A stretch of DNA of 64,000 nt from Bacteroidota bacterium (GTDB lineage: Bacteria; Bacteroidota; Bacteroidia; Chitinophagales; LD1). The DNA is taken from NCBI GenBank assembly GCA_018267385.1, contig JAFDYN010000012.1, positions 1-64,000 of the forward strand. The letters are read 5' to 3'. Made by a program: the position numbers and the translations under genes. A model generated the notes under the pieces. That model saw only the letters and a program-made list of their open reading frames with translations, was not told where the DNA came from and ran no database searches. Shown here in pieces: positions 41,051 to 49,067 of this stretch. Numbering within the stretch: position 1 is the first letter of the stretch; the number at the start of each line of letters is the position of its first letter.

Positions 41051-43489
41051 GTGAGATTTATTGCTTTTCTGGTCAGCCTCGGGGCCACTATCGGCCTCAT
41101 CTATGTGCTCAATCATCCCCTCGGGCCTGCGCCTGCACTGGGCCGTTTCTTTGACCCCTATAGTGGCTTCTGGCAGAATGCCGAGAATACCTCGCACTAC
41201 CATGATATAGACCTCCAGCTGCCGGGCCTGCATGACAAGGTGGAGGTGTACTTTGACGACAGGCTGGTGCCGCACATCTTTGCGCAAAATGATGAGGACC
41301 TCTTCTTCATGCAGGGCTATATCACTGCCCGGAACCGCCTGTGGCAGATGGAGGTGCAGACGCATAGCGCGGCCGGCCGCGTGTCAGAGATAGCTGGCGA
41401 GAAAGCCCTGGCCAAAGACCGCCTCTCCCGCCGCATAGGCCTGGGCTATGGTGCAGAGAACTCAAAAGCCTTTATAGAAAAGGATGCGCAAAGCAATGAC
41501 CTGGTGCGTGCCTACTGTGCGGGTGTGAATGCGTACATCAAATCCCTCTCGCCAAAGGACTATCCGCTGGAATATAAGCTACTGGGCTACGCACCTGAGG
41601 AGTGGACGCCGCTGAAGGTAGCACTGCTGCTCAAGAACATGGCAAACATGCTCTCGGTCTACGAGTTTGACATAGAGAATACCAACTTCGTGTCAAAGTT
41701 TGGAGCTGATCAGTTTCACTATATCTATCCGGAGCGTGATTCCTTCACAGACTATATCATACCGCGTGGTACGCCGTGGGCCTTTGCCGGAGATAGTGCG
41801 CCTGCTGCGCCGGAGGCTTTGCCCGCAGGGCAGAAGGTCTCTAATGTAGACCGCGACCTCTACGAGAGCTATGACCGCGCTATAGAAAAGCCGCAAGAAC
41901 TAAACGGGTCAAACAACTGGGCCGTGAGCGGCAGCAAAACAAAGAGCGGCAAACCACTGCTCTGCAATGATCCCCACCTACAACTCAACCTGCCCTCTAT
42001 CTGGTATGAGATGCACCTCTCCTCGCCTACTATGAATGCCTACGGCGCTACGCTGCCCGGTGCGCCCTGCGTGATCAGCGGGTGGAACGACTCCATAGCC
42101 TGGGGCGTGACCAATGGTGGCCGTGATGTGCGGGATTGGTTTACGGTGCAATTCAAGGACGATACGCACAATGAATACCTGCTGGACAGCCAGTGGGTGA
42201 AGACGGAGAAACGCATCGAGCACTATAAGGTAAAGGGCGGCAAAGACTTCACAGATACGGTGCTGTATACGCGCTTTGGCCCGATCGTATTTGACCAGAG
42301 CTATGGCGATGTGAAGAGCAGGAAATACCTCTCGCTGAAGTGGACGGCTCACACAGGATCAAATGAGTTTAAGACCTTCTACCTGCTCAACAAGGGCCAC
42401 AACTATGACAACTACCTCGATGCGCTGAATAACTACTCCTGCCCTACTCAGAACTTCGTCTTTGCCTCCCGCAGCGGCGATATAGCGATCAAGGAGCAGG
42501 GCACGCATCCTCTCACGCATGAGTTTGTGGCAGATGGCAGCACCTCTGCCAGTGACTGGCACCGGGTGATACCAAATGAGCACAACCCGATGGTCAAGAA
42601 CCCTGAGCGCGGCTTTGTGAGCAGTGCCAATCAGTTTCCGGTGGATGAGACGTACCCGTACCCGGTATCTCACGTAGGCATCTATGAGAATCCGCGCGCC
42701 ATGCGTATCAACCACCTGCTCTCAGACTCGCAAAAGATGGACGTGGCCTACATGCAGCGCATGCAGCGGGACAACTATAACATGATAGCCTCTCTCACCC
42801 TGCCTACCCTGCTGCGCGTGATAGACCGCAGCAAACTGACCGCAGATGAGACAGAGGCCATCTCTGCGCTGGAGCACTGGGACTACTATGACAATGCCGA
42901 CAGCAAGGCCACGGTCTACTACGAGGCATGGACGGATGTGCTCTACCCGCTGCTGTGGGATGAGATGGGCGACCCTACCCTGCCGATGCGCAAGCCTAAC
43001 ACGTACCGCACGGCCTACTTCCTGAGGGATGATAGCACGAGTGCCTTCTATGACAATCTGCAGACCGGCGAGCGCGAGACACGCGAGATGCTGGTACTGA
43101 TGAGTTTTGACAAGGCGATGAAGCAACTGAAAGAAAAGTACGGCTCACTGGACAAAGTGAAAGACTGGGGCACCTACAAGGCTACGATGGTACACCACCT
43201 CTCGCCGCAGCTGGATGCATTCAGCCGGATGAATGTCTACTGCGGCGGCAACCGCGGCATCATAAACGCGACCAGCCATGACCACGGCCCCAGCTGGCGT
43301 ATGATCGTGGACTTTGGCGATATGAAGGGCTACTGCCTGTACCCCGGCGGTGAGAGCGGCAACCCGGGCAGCAAGTTCTACGACAATATGGTGGACTCAT
43401 GGGCCAAAGGCGACTACTATACGGCGAAGTTTGAGCCTAAGGCACAGCTCGATAGAGACAAGCTGTATAAGATCACATTCAATAAGTAG
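41051..43489 (+). CDS. Penicillin acylase family N-terminal nucleophile hydrolase
   Basis: An 812-residue Ntn hydrolase starting at GTG (VRFIAFLVSLGATIG, an uncleaved or cleaved signal). The precursor should self-cleave before Ser287 in NGSNNWAVSGSKT, making alpha (about 30-286) and beta chains. The beta chain shows DPHLQLNLPSIWYEMHL and, far downstream, GGNRGIINATSHDHGPSWRM typical of the family. Members hydrolyse amide bonds in penicillin G, acyl-homoserine lactones or related compounds; substrate cannot be told from sequence. It is probably periplasmic. Confidence 0.93.
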   Translation: MRFIAFLVSLGATIGLIYVLNHPLGPAPALGRFFDPYSGFWQNAENTSHYHDIDLQLPGLHDKVEVYFDDRLVPHIFAQNDEDLFFMQGYITARNRLWQMEVQTHSAAGRVSEIAGEKALAKDRLSRRIGLGYGAENSKAFIEKDAQSNDLVRAYCAGVNAYIKSLSPKDYPLEYKLLGYAPEEWTPLKVALLLKNMANMLSVYEFDIENTNFVSKFGADQFHYIYPERDSFTDYIIPRGTPWAFAGDSAPAAPEALPAGQKVSNVDRDLYESYDRAIEKPQELNGSNNWAVSGSKTKSGKPLLCNDPHLQLNLPSIWYEMHLSSPTMNAYGATLPGAPCVISGWNDSIAWGVTNGGRDVRDWFTVQFKDDTHNEYLLDSQWVKTEKRIEHYKVKGGKDFTDTVLYTRFGPIVFDQSYGDVKSRKYLSLKWTAHTGSNEFKTFYLLNKGHNYDNYLDALNNYSCPTQNFVFASRSGDIAIKEQGTHPLTHEFVADGSTSASDWHRVIPNEHNPMVKNPERGFVSSANQFPVDETYPYPVSHVGIYENPRAMRINHLLSDSQKMDVAYMQRMQRDNYNMIASLTLPTLLRVIDRSKLTADETEAISALEHWDYYDNADSKATVYYEAWTDVLYPLLWDEMGDPTLPMRKPNTYRTAYFLRDDSTSAFYDNLQTGERETREMLVLMSFDKAMKQLKEKYGSLDKVKDWGTYKATMVHHLSPQLDAFSRMNVYCGGNRGIINATSHDHGPSWRMIVDFGDMKGYCLYPGGESGNPGSKFYDNMVDSWAKGDYYTAKFEPKAQLDRDKLYKITFNK

Positions 43490-43562
43490 TGAGTAGTGGG
43501 TATTGAGTAGTGAGATAAATACAAGAGACAAGAATCAAGAAACTGCAATAAGAACAACAAAC

Positions 43563-43901
43563 ATGAAACTCCTTTTTCCGATCCTAGCTATTGCCATCGT
43601 GAGTGCAGTCGTACAAAACTTCGCGCCGTGGTGGAGCATTGCCATTGTGGCGTTTATCATCAGCTACCTGCTACGATTGAAGCCTGGACTGGCGTTCCTG
43701 GCGGCCTTCCTCGGAGTGTTCATCCTCTGGGCCGGTGTAGCAGCACGACTGGACTTTGGCAATGACCACATCCTTTCTACACGTATAGCTACACTGTTTC
43801 CATTAAAAGGCAACTATTGGCTGCTGCTACTCCTCACAGGAGTGGTAGGCGGGCTGGTGTCTGGTCTTGCAGGGTTGAGCGGAGCGCTGCTGCGTAAATA
43901 A
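43563..43901 (+). CDS. Small membrane protein, unrecognised
   Basis: A 112-residue protein with about four membrane segments (3-20, 25-42, 47-65, 88-110). The start at 43563 (MKLLFPILAIAIVSAVVQN) is preferred; the frame is open 20 codons upstream but runs through a GTAGTGAG-type microsatellite. Homologues of this general kind are frequent in Bacteroidota as 'hypothetical membrane protein'. It is 9 bases ahead of the next membrane gene and may be co-transcribed with the HTTM-like pair. Confidence 0.6.
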   Translation: MKLLFPILAIAIVSAVVQNFAPWWSIAIVAFIISYLLRLKPGLAFLAAFLGVFILWAGVAARLDFGNDHILSTRIATLFPLKGNYWLLLLLTGVVGGLVSGLAGLSGALLRK

Positions 43902-43910
43902 AAACTCTGT

Positions 43911-44753
43911 ATGAAACGAGTGCTACCATATGTCATACTACTTTTTGCACTCGTGCCTATTGTATTCAATCAATATCATTGGATCAGCTTTTATTTTGAA
44001 CGGGATCTGGAGGCCTATAGGGCATGGTTCCCTAATTTATATCTGCCTTTATTTCTTCTTATTAAGTTTTTTTATCCAGGTATATTAGGATACTGGTCAG
44101 CGTGGCTCCTGAGCTTCACCACGAGTAAAAGATGGCCAGTAGCAGTGATCGCGATAGCTCAAGGATTTCTGGTCTACTATATAGAGAGCAGTCAGGATCG
44201 AGGTTTAATGTGGGTCAGCTATGACCTTGTAGTTCTGTTAGTATTGACCGCTGCCATTATCAAGGGGCGGGATATCTATTACTATGCACAGGTAGCGTGG
44301 ACCCGGCTATTACGGATGGCACCGTGGCTATCCCGAGGCTATACCTACTTTATTTTTTGTAGCTACATCGTGCTATCTCTGCTGCTACCAGAGGTTCAGC
44401 CATTCTCCCGCTATCCTATGTACAGCCAGTTTCCGGATAATGCAGAGACTTTTTTGATCAGAGACGGACACGGCCACATGATCCCTACACATCGGTATTT
44501 TGCCCCTGGTGCAGCAGACCTTAGCCATCTTTATTACCATCTTATGGCAGATTATACCCGACCTTCTGCTGGCTTTATATCTCAATCGTCGATCGACAGT
44601 GCAGTTGGTATTGCTTTGTATCGCCTGCTGATGGCCAATCAGAAAGTACATCCGGATTTAGACACTATTTGCGTTAATATGCAGGTAATACGTTTGTCCA
44701 AAGGTCAATATAGCATCAATGAAACCACCCTATATAAGCAGAGCGTGGAGTAA
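43911..44753 (+). CDS. Integral membrane protein preceding an HTTM-like gene
   Basis: A 280-residue protein with about five membrane segments in the first 165 residues, followed by a soluble C-terminal region of about 115 residues starting LPEVQPFSRYPMYSQFP. DNA here is clearly more AT-rich than the surroundings, hinting at transfer or relaxed codon use. Its 3' end overlaps the next gene by 35 bases. Two-gene sets of this kind are seen in Bacteroidota, but I do not recognise a named family for this member. Confidence 0.6.
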   Translation: MKRVLPYVILLFALVPIVFNQYHWISFYFERDLEAYRAWFPNLYLPLFLLIKFFYPGILGYWSAWLLSFTTSKRWPVAVIAIAQGFLVYYIESSQDRGLMWVSYDLVVLLVLTAAIIKGRDIYYYAQVAWTRLLRMAPWLSRGYTYFIFCSYIVLSLLLPEVQPFSRYPMYSQFPDNAETFLIRDGHGHMIPTHRYFAPGAADLSHLYYHLMADYTRPSAGFISQSSIDSAVGIALYRLLMANQKVHPDLDTICVNMQVIRLSKGQYSINETTLYKQSVE

Positions 44754-45600
44754 AATCTGGTCAAAGGAGTATGGGGATACAGAATGGCTATGCCTCAAGA
44801 TATTCTTTGCCGGATGGAGTTTCTTGCACACTACAGCTATACTCTTCCTATATTCCTCAGCACCATATCCTTCAGGCGTATTATCTTTTTTTAGTCCAGA
44901 GTATCTCATGCTGCTGCCCGTCAGGATAGCCATCGCTGTAGGGCTCTTCGTATTGCTAGTCCTATACGTGCTGGAGATACGGGTGGCACTTGTCACATTT
45001 ATTATCTTCATACTCTCTGTGTTTATCTTTTCCATTGGAGAAAGCAATGGAGTCATGGGCCGCAATGGACTCATGTCACTCACCTGGATAGCTCAATCCC
45101 TGGCATATAGCTTGCATACCGTAGGACGTGCCGGCGACCTTAGACGAAATAGATTTCAGTTTCCCCTGCAGGCTATGGCTGCAGTGTATACTTTGGCTGC
45201 CATATCAAAGCTAATCGCGTCTCCTATACACTGGATATCAGACGCACCATATCTTGCCCTCCAGATCATCAAGTCATTTGATTTTGCATATTATACTACG
45301 GGAGATCCATCCCTGCATACTGCTGGTATAGACCGCGCTTATCTGATCACCGCACACCCTTATCTCACCCGGATATTATTGGCCGCATCGTTTTTACTGG
45401 AGATCTGCTCATTCGTCCTGATGACCGGACGCAGGCCGGCCATAGTATATGGCTTACTTCTGCTCTCCATGCACATAGGCATCAGCTATTTCATGGACAT
45501 ATTTTTCCCAAACATAAGTGTTCCAATGATAACATTCGCCATCAATCCATTGTACATTATATACATCTTGGTAGCAGCCCTAAGGAGAGAGGTAGCATAA
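44719..45600 (+). CDS. HTTM-like (vitamin K-dependent carboxylase-like) membrane protein
   Basis: A 293-residue membrane protein with about seven helices. The spacing of helices and the phrases LKIFFAGWSFLHTT, GVLSFFSPEYL and SIGESNGVMGRNGLMSLTW are consistent with the HTTM domain shared by vitamin K-dependent gamma-carboxylase and bacterial relatives. The extracellular carboxylase part is absent. It overlaps the upstream membrane gene by 35 bases, so the two are made together. The family call is moderate, the function unknown. Confidence 0.55.
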   Translation: MKPPYISRAWSKIWSKEYGDTEWLCLKIFFAGWSFLHTTAILFLYSSAPYPSGVLSFFSPEYLMLLPVRIAIAVGLFVLLVLYVLEIRVALVTFIIFILSVFIFSIGESNGVMGRNGLMSLTWIAQSLAYSLHTVGRAGDLRRNRFQFPLQAMAAVYTLAAISKLIASPIHWISDAPYLALQIIKSFDFAYYTTGDPSLHTAGIDRAYLITAHPYLTRILLAASFLLEICSFVLMTGRRPAIVYGLLLLSMHIGISYFMDIFFPNISVPMITFAINPLYIIYILVAALRREVA

Positions 45601-45736
45601 CTTAACTCTGTGGACCTCTCTGAGAAACCTTTTCCAAATGGAAAGCTCGATGATATGATGCATGATATGCTCCAGGACGCGTAGAGTCATGGTTGCGAGA
45701 TAGGATAATGTGAGTATAGCTTCTAAAATGTGCGTC

Positions 45737-46312
45737 CTACTCTCTGTACCTATAGTGCCCTGTGATCTTGAAATCAAAAAGGCAATCTGCCAGCACCTGA
45801 CCTGCTCCGATATTGTGCACGATGAGATGGCGCTGGCTATCGGCTGCTGAGAGCCGGTCTACCACCAGGCCGATATGCACTATGCCATGACCCAGGTCCC
45901 ATGTCACTATATCTCCGGGCTGATAGTCTGCAGCCCGCTGCGATACGGACAGCGCTGCCTGCCGGTGCGCGAAGAATGTCTGGAGATTCTGCACCCGGCG
46001 GTGGTCTATATTGGCATCAGGCTTCTTGAGTCCCCACAGAGCAGGATACTGGTCAAAGTGAGCTACCATATCTTCATGCACCTCTCGCTGCAGGTCTATA
46101 CCCAGTCGCCTGTAGGCACGTATCACCACATCCGTGCATACGCCTTTGCCGGCAGCTACATCTCCATTGGGATAGGGTATAGATACATAGGCCGCATCGT
46201 AGCGGATAGAGGGATCAATAATGGCGATGCCTGCATCAGACAGCGCATGAAAGAAAGACTGCGTAGACGCCGGCCGGGTGAAGAGCAGCAGGGCAAGTAG
46301 CAGAGCAGGCAT
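45737..46312 (-). CDS. DUF1287 domain secreted protein
   Basis: A 191-residue protein with a signal peptide (MPALLLALLLFTRPASTQS). It carries the DUF1287 signature GVCTDVVIRAYRRLGIDLQ, VHEDM, YPALWGLKKPDANIDHRRVQ and a C-terminal GDIVTWDLGHGIVHIGLVVD. The Cys and His residues in that order are those of an NlpC/P60-like or amidase fold, so a cell-wall hydrolase role is plausible but unproven. Confidence 0.85.
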   Translation of the reverse strand: MPALLLALLLFTRPASTQSFFHALSDAGIAIIDPSIRYDAAYVSIPYPNGDVAAGKGVCTDVVIRAYRRLGIDLQREVHEDMVAHFDQYPALWGLKKPDANIDHRRVQNLQTFFAHRQAALSVSQRAADYQPGDIVTWDLGHGIVHIGLVVDRLSAADSQRHLIVHNIGAGQVLADCLFDFKITGHYRYRE

Positions 46313-46368
46313 AAGTACCGGGATTTGATATGAAACGTAGCTATCACTCCGCTATTGTGCCTATCTGC

Positions 46369-46398
46369 TTGTACAAGTGCATTCTATAATTACCTTTG
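46369..46398 (+). promoter_or_regulatory. Promoter of the barrel-protein gene (TTG-N19-TACCTTTG)
   Basis: TTG (46369-46371), 19 bases, TACCTTTG (46391-46398): a full match to the Bacteroidota consensus. It lies 27 bases upstream of the ATG at 46426. Confidence 0.75.
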
Positions 46399-46425
46399 CG
46401 GCTCATCAAAAAAAATCAATCAACT

Positions 46426-47166
46426 ATGAAAAAACTCCTTTTTTCCCTTTGTTTCCTTTTCGCCTGCACTATTGTTTTTGCCCAGGGCAAATATGAGCAG
46501 GTGGTATACCTCAAAAACGGATCTGTGATCCACGGCCTGATAGTAGAATATGTGCCGAACGCGTCTATCAAAGTAAAGAGTGGTCCAAACCTTTTTGCCT
46601 ACAAGATGGATGAGATAGAAAAGATCACCCTGGAGGAACCAGCAGCCAGCGTCTACGAAGGCAAGAGCAAGGGCTACTATGGCATCGCTCAGGTAGGCCT
46701 TACAGACTTTCCGGCAGGTGGCAATCTGGCTATGGCATCTATCAGCCTGATCAATGGCTACCAGTTTAACCGCTATGTGGGGCTAGGGCTAGGTATAGGC
46801 GGCGATATCTCTACGCACAAGGTGTACAATATGCCGGTATTTGCAGATCTGCGGATCAATTTTCTCAAGACACGCGTGACACCTTTTGTAGCCATAGACC
46901 TGGGCTACAATGCCCAGTTTACCCAGACCTATGACTACTACAGCGGTGATACCAAGCCACAGGTATATCACGGCATGGTATTCAACCCTTCACTGGGTGT
47001 CAAGGTAGGCATCTCAAAAAAGGTAGGTGCCTCTCTGGCCCTGGGCTACAAAATGCTGGGGGTCAATGCCAGCTATACCAGCTACTCTTACTATGGCTAC
47101 TCCAGTACCGTGAGCAGCTTTGGCCTCTCTCATGGTATCACCCTGATGGGAGCCATCCACTTCTGA
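46426..47166 (+). CDS. Outer membrane protein with N-terminal small beta domain and porin-like barrel
   Basis: A 246-residue secreted protein with a signal peptide (MKKLLFSLCFLFACTIVFAQ). Residues 24-66 form a short beta domain (YLKNGSVIHGLIVEYVP, then MDEIEKITLEEP) often found on Bacteroidota surface proteins. The rest (about 75-246) alternates hydrophobic and polar residues and ends in Phe (MGAIHF), as a beta-barrel outer membrane protein does. It has its own promoter and terminator. Function unknown. Confidence 0.78.
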   Translation: MKKLLFSLCFLFACTIVFAQGKYEQVVYLKNGSVIHGLIVEYVPNASIKVKSGPNLFAYKMDEIEKITLEEPAASVYEGKSKGYYGIAQVGLTDFPAGGNLAMASISLINGYQFNRYVGLGLGIGGDISTHKVYNMPVFADLRINFLKTRVTPFVAIDLGYNAQFTQTYDYYSGDTKPQVYHGMVFNPSLGVKVGISKKVGASLALGYKMLGVNASYTSYSYYGYSSTVSSFGLSHGITLMGAIHF

Positions 47167-47188
47167 CACCATCTGGTTCCTTATATGT

Positions 47189-47219
47189 AATAGGAGGCTT
47201 CGTGCCTCCTATTTTTTTT
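47189..47219 (+). terminator. Terminator of the barrel-protein gene
   Basis: A perfect 10-bp stem AATAGGAGGC/GCCTCCTATT (47189-47198 with 47204-47213) with a 5-base loop and a run of Ts, 22 bases after the stop. Confidence 0.92.
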
Positions 47220-47236
47220 CTTATCCTCTATGCAAT

Positions 47237-47266
47237 AAAAAAGCCGCGTCTTCATGCGCGGCCTTT
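47237..47266 (-). terminator. Terminator of secreted-peptide gene A
   Basis: GCCGCG (47243-47248) and CGCGGC (47257-47262) pair, with flanking A and T runs; on the minus strand six Ts follow. It lies 32 bases past the stop of the gene at 47299-47565. Confidence 0.8.
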
Positions 47267-47298
47267 CAAATAGGGGTTGGCTGTATCTTGATGGCTGA

Positions 47299-47565
47299 TT
47301 AAGCTTTTTTTACACCTTCACGGAGCAGGAGGAGATTCAGGTCATTGGTACCTACAAAGTTTGCAGAAATGTGAGGACCTGTGCCAGCAGTAGCGTCCTG
47401 AGCCGGAGTAGCCTCTGTAGCGGCAGGAGTGGTAGCTTCAGGAGTTTCTACTGCTGTATTTGCCACGTTTACGATAGTAGCCTTGGTAGTTTCCTTGGCG
47501 GCTGGAGTCTGAGCTTTTGCTGCGAAAGTGACCAGAGTGAGTGCTATTATCAGGAGGCTTTTCAT
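47299..47565 (-). CDS. Small secreted protein A (paralogue of 56020-56229)
   Basis: An 88-residue protein. The signal peptide MKSLLIIALTLVTFAAKAQ is followed by a low-complexity region rich in Thr, Ala, Pro and Glu, then a conserved-looking C-terminal tail GTNDLNLLLLREGVKKA. The gene at 56020 encodes a second protein with the same plan and the tail GTNKANLAIVREGVKQA; both share a nearly identical upstream region. No family is known to me. It has its own terminator and, like its paralogue, lies next to a small cytoplasmic unknown (47852). A secreted peptide or signalling role is a guess. Confidence 0.75.
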   Translation of the reverse strand: MKSLLIIALTLVTFAAKAQTPAAKETTKATIVNVANTAVETPEATTPAATEATPAQDATAGTGPHISANFVGTNDLNLLLLREGVKKA

Positions 47566-47596
47566 CGTTGGGAGTTTTTAGTAGTTCGTTATGAAT

Positions 47597-47694
47597 TCAA
47601 GATAGATCCGGGTTTCACTTTTGTCAAGGTTTTTTTTCAAAAAAGTTTCAGAAAAATGTAACATTTTTGAACCATATTGACTATCAGATAGTTA
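47597..47694 (-). promoter_or_regulatory. Promoter and conserved upstream block of secreted-peptide gene A
   Basis: TTG (complement of 47625-47627), 20 bases and TATCTTGA (47597-47604) form a promoter. Bases 47611-47694 are almost the same as 56263-56346 upstream of gene B, including 28 consecutive identical bases. Inside is the dyad AAAAATGT-A-ACATTTTT (47652-47668) about 30 bases upstream of the -33 element, a candidate operator. Confidence 0.7.
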
Positions 47695-47812
47695 TTTTAC
47701 GCTTAATCCTAAAATTTATTGTATGGTTCACCCCCAATCCTTAAAAGGAACTTAAATACCCCTCCGAGTACTCCTTGTGCATAACTATAAACCCGCTCAA
47801 ATAAGCTATTTA

Positions 47813-47842
47813 TTTTAGTAAATACTAATTTTATTACTAAAA
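47813..47842 (+). promoter_or_regulatory. Operator-like dyad in front of gene 47852 (TTTTAGTAA ... TTACTAAAA)
   Basis: TTTTAGTAA (47813-47821) and TTACTAAAA (47834-47842) form a perfect 9-bp inverted repeat; inside it TTAGTA-AA-TACTAA (47815-47828) is a second dyad. The 14-mer AAATACTAATTTTA (47820-47833) recurs exactly at 56725-56738 in front of another small unknown gene. It ends 10 bases before the ATG, an ideal place for repressor binding. Confidence 0.65.
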
Positions 47843-47851
47843 TATAGCAAT

Positions 47852-48244
47852 ATGGAGTTTGAAAGAGGACAATGGATCATAGACCAGAAGAATAAGAAGC
47901 CGGTGTGGGTCACGGCTGTGGAGCTGGACGGTACCCTGGTGATGGGCTGGGGCCTGCGGCGGCATACACCCCACTGGTGCACGGCCTCTGCCCTGCGCGA
48001 TGCCCCGCGCGTCATGACAGACGGCGAGGTGGCAGACTATATAGACCAGGAGTGCAGTGTAGATGGCATGACCTACTTCAAGACGATCATGACCAATCCT
48101 GATGACCATATGTTTAAGAGTATCTCGCGCTATGGCACGGATGACAAAGACCACATACGCCGCTGCACCGAGGATGAGCGCACCGCCCGCTATGGCTCCA
48201 GGATAGAGGCCGAGCGCAAGGCGCGGCTGAAGGAGCGCCTTTGA
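47852..48244 (+). CDS. Small cytoplasmic protein, unrecognised
   Basis: A 130-residue soluble protein with no signal peptide. It opens with an antiparallel beta-like part (RGQWIIDQKNKKPVWVTAVE, then TLVMGWGLRRHTPHWC) and ends in a charged helix (RIEAERKARLKERL). I do not recognise a family. It is divergent from secreted-peptide gene A and is preceded by the dyad at 47813-47842. The 56351 gene has the same kind of neighbour and the same 14-bp element, but the two proteins do not look homologous. Confidence 0.65.
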   Translation: MEFERGQWIIDQKNKKPVWVTAVELDGTLVMGWGLRRHTPHWCTASALRDAPRVMTDGEVADYIDQECSVDGMTYFKTIMTNPDDHMFKSISRYGTDDKDHIRRCTEDERTARYGSRIEAERKARLKERL

Positions 48245-48283
48245 GCTGGAGGGCAGCGGGCAGCACCCTCTTCACAGAGGCAC

Positions 48284-48291
48284 TATTTTTG
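48284..48291 (+). promoter_or_regulatory. Likely -7 element of gene 48356 (TATTTTTG)
   Basis: TATTTTTG fits TAnnTTTG, 64 bases upstream of the ATG. No TTG is spaced correctly. Confidence 0.4.
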
Positions 48292-48355
48292 CACCCCTCC
48301 GGGGAAATAAAACGGGCACCCCATCCGTCTACTATCACACACCCAAACTAATCAC

Positions 48356-49000
48356 ATGAAAAAGATAGGCATCATCGGCTCAGGCGCAGTAGCCAGGACA
48401 CTCGGTAATGGATTTATCAAGCACGGCTATGAGGTACGCCTCGGCACGCGGGACAAGGCCAAGCTGGCAGAGTGGCAGGCACAGGCAGGTGAGAAAGCCT
48501 CGGTCGGCACCTTCTCTGAGGCGGCGTTCTTTGGCGATATCGTAGTGCTGGCAGTCAAAGGCCACGCAGCCAAAGATGCACTGGCCCTGGCAGAGCAGAA
48601 GCACCTGGATGGCAAGACCATCATAGACACCTGCAATCCCATAGCCGGCCCTCCGGTGAATGGTGTCCTCCCCTACTTCACCGCGGTCAATACCTCACTG
48701 ATGGAGGAGCTGCAGGCGCTCTACCCTGATGCCCACTTTGTGAAATGCTTCAACTCTGTAGGCAGCCCCGCAATGGTCAACCCCGAGTACCTGGGTGGCA
48801 AGCCGACCATGTTCATCTGCGGCAATGATGGCGCTGCCAAAGCCGAAGTATCTCAGATCCTCGAGTACTTTGGCCATGAGCCCTGTGATATGGGCGGCGC
48901 GGAGGCTGCACGAGCGGTAGAGGCGCTCTGTATGCTGTGGTGCATACCCGGCTTTCGCGAGAATAGCTGGACACACGCCTTCAAGCTGCTACGCAAATGA
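48356..49000 (+). CDS. NADP/F420-dependent oxidoreductase-like protein (F420 reductase family)
   Basis: A 214-residue NADP-binding protein. The Rossmann start KKIGIIGSGAVARTLGNGF, the GTRD motif after strand 2 (probably NADP-selecting) and VKCFNSVGSPAMVNP with FICGNDGAAK fit the 'NADP oxidoreductase coenzyme F420-dependent' family. In organisms without F420 such proteins act on unknown substrates. It is full length and has no obvious operon partner. Confidence 0.85.
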   Translation: MKKIGIIGSGAVARTLGNGFIKHGYEVRLGTRDKAKLAEWQAQAGEKASVGTFSEAAFFGDIVVLAVKGHAAKDALALAEQKHLDGKTIIDTCNPIAGPPVNGVLPYFTAVNTSLMEELQALYPDAHFVKCFNSVGSPAMVNPEYLGGKPTMFICGNDGAAKAEVSQILEYFGHEPCDMGGAEAARAVEALCMLWCIPGFRENSWTHAFKLLRK

Positions 49001-49067
49001 TAGGATAGCATATCCGGAAGGATAGTTTTCCATACCTTAGCGGTGTAAATTTATTTCTATAAATACG

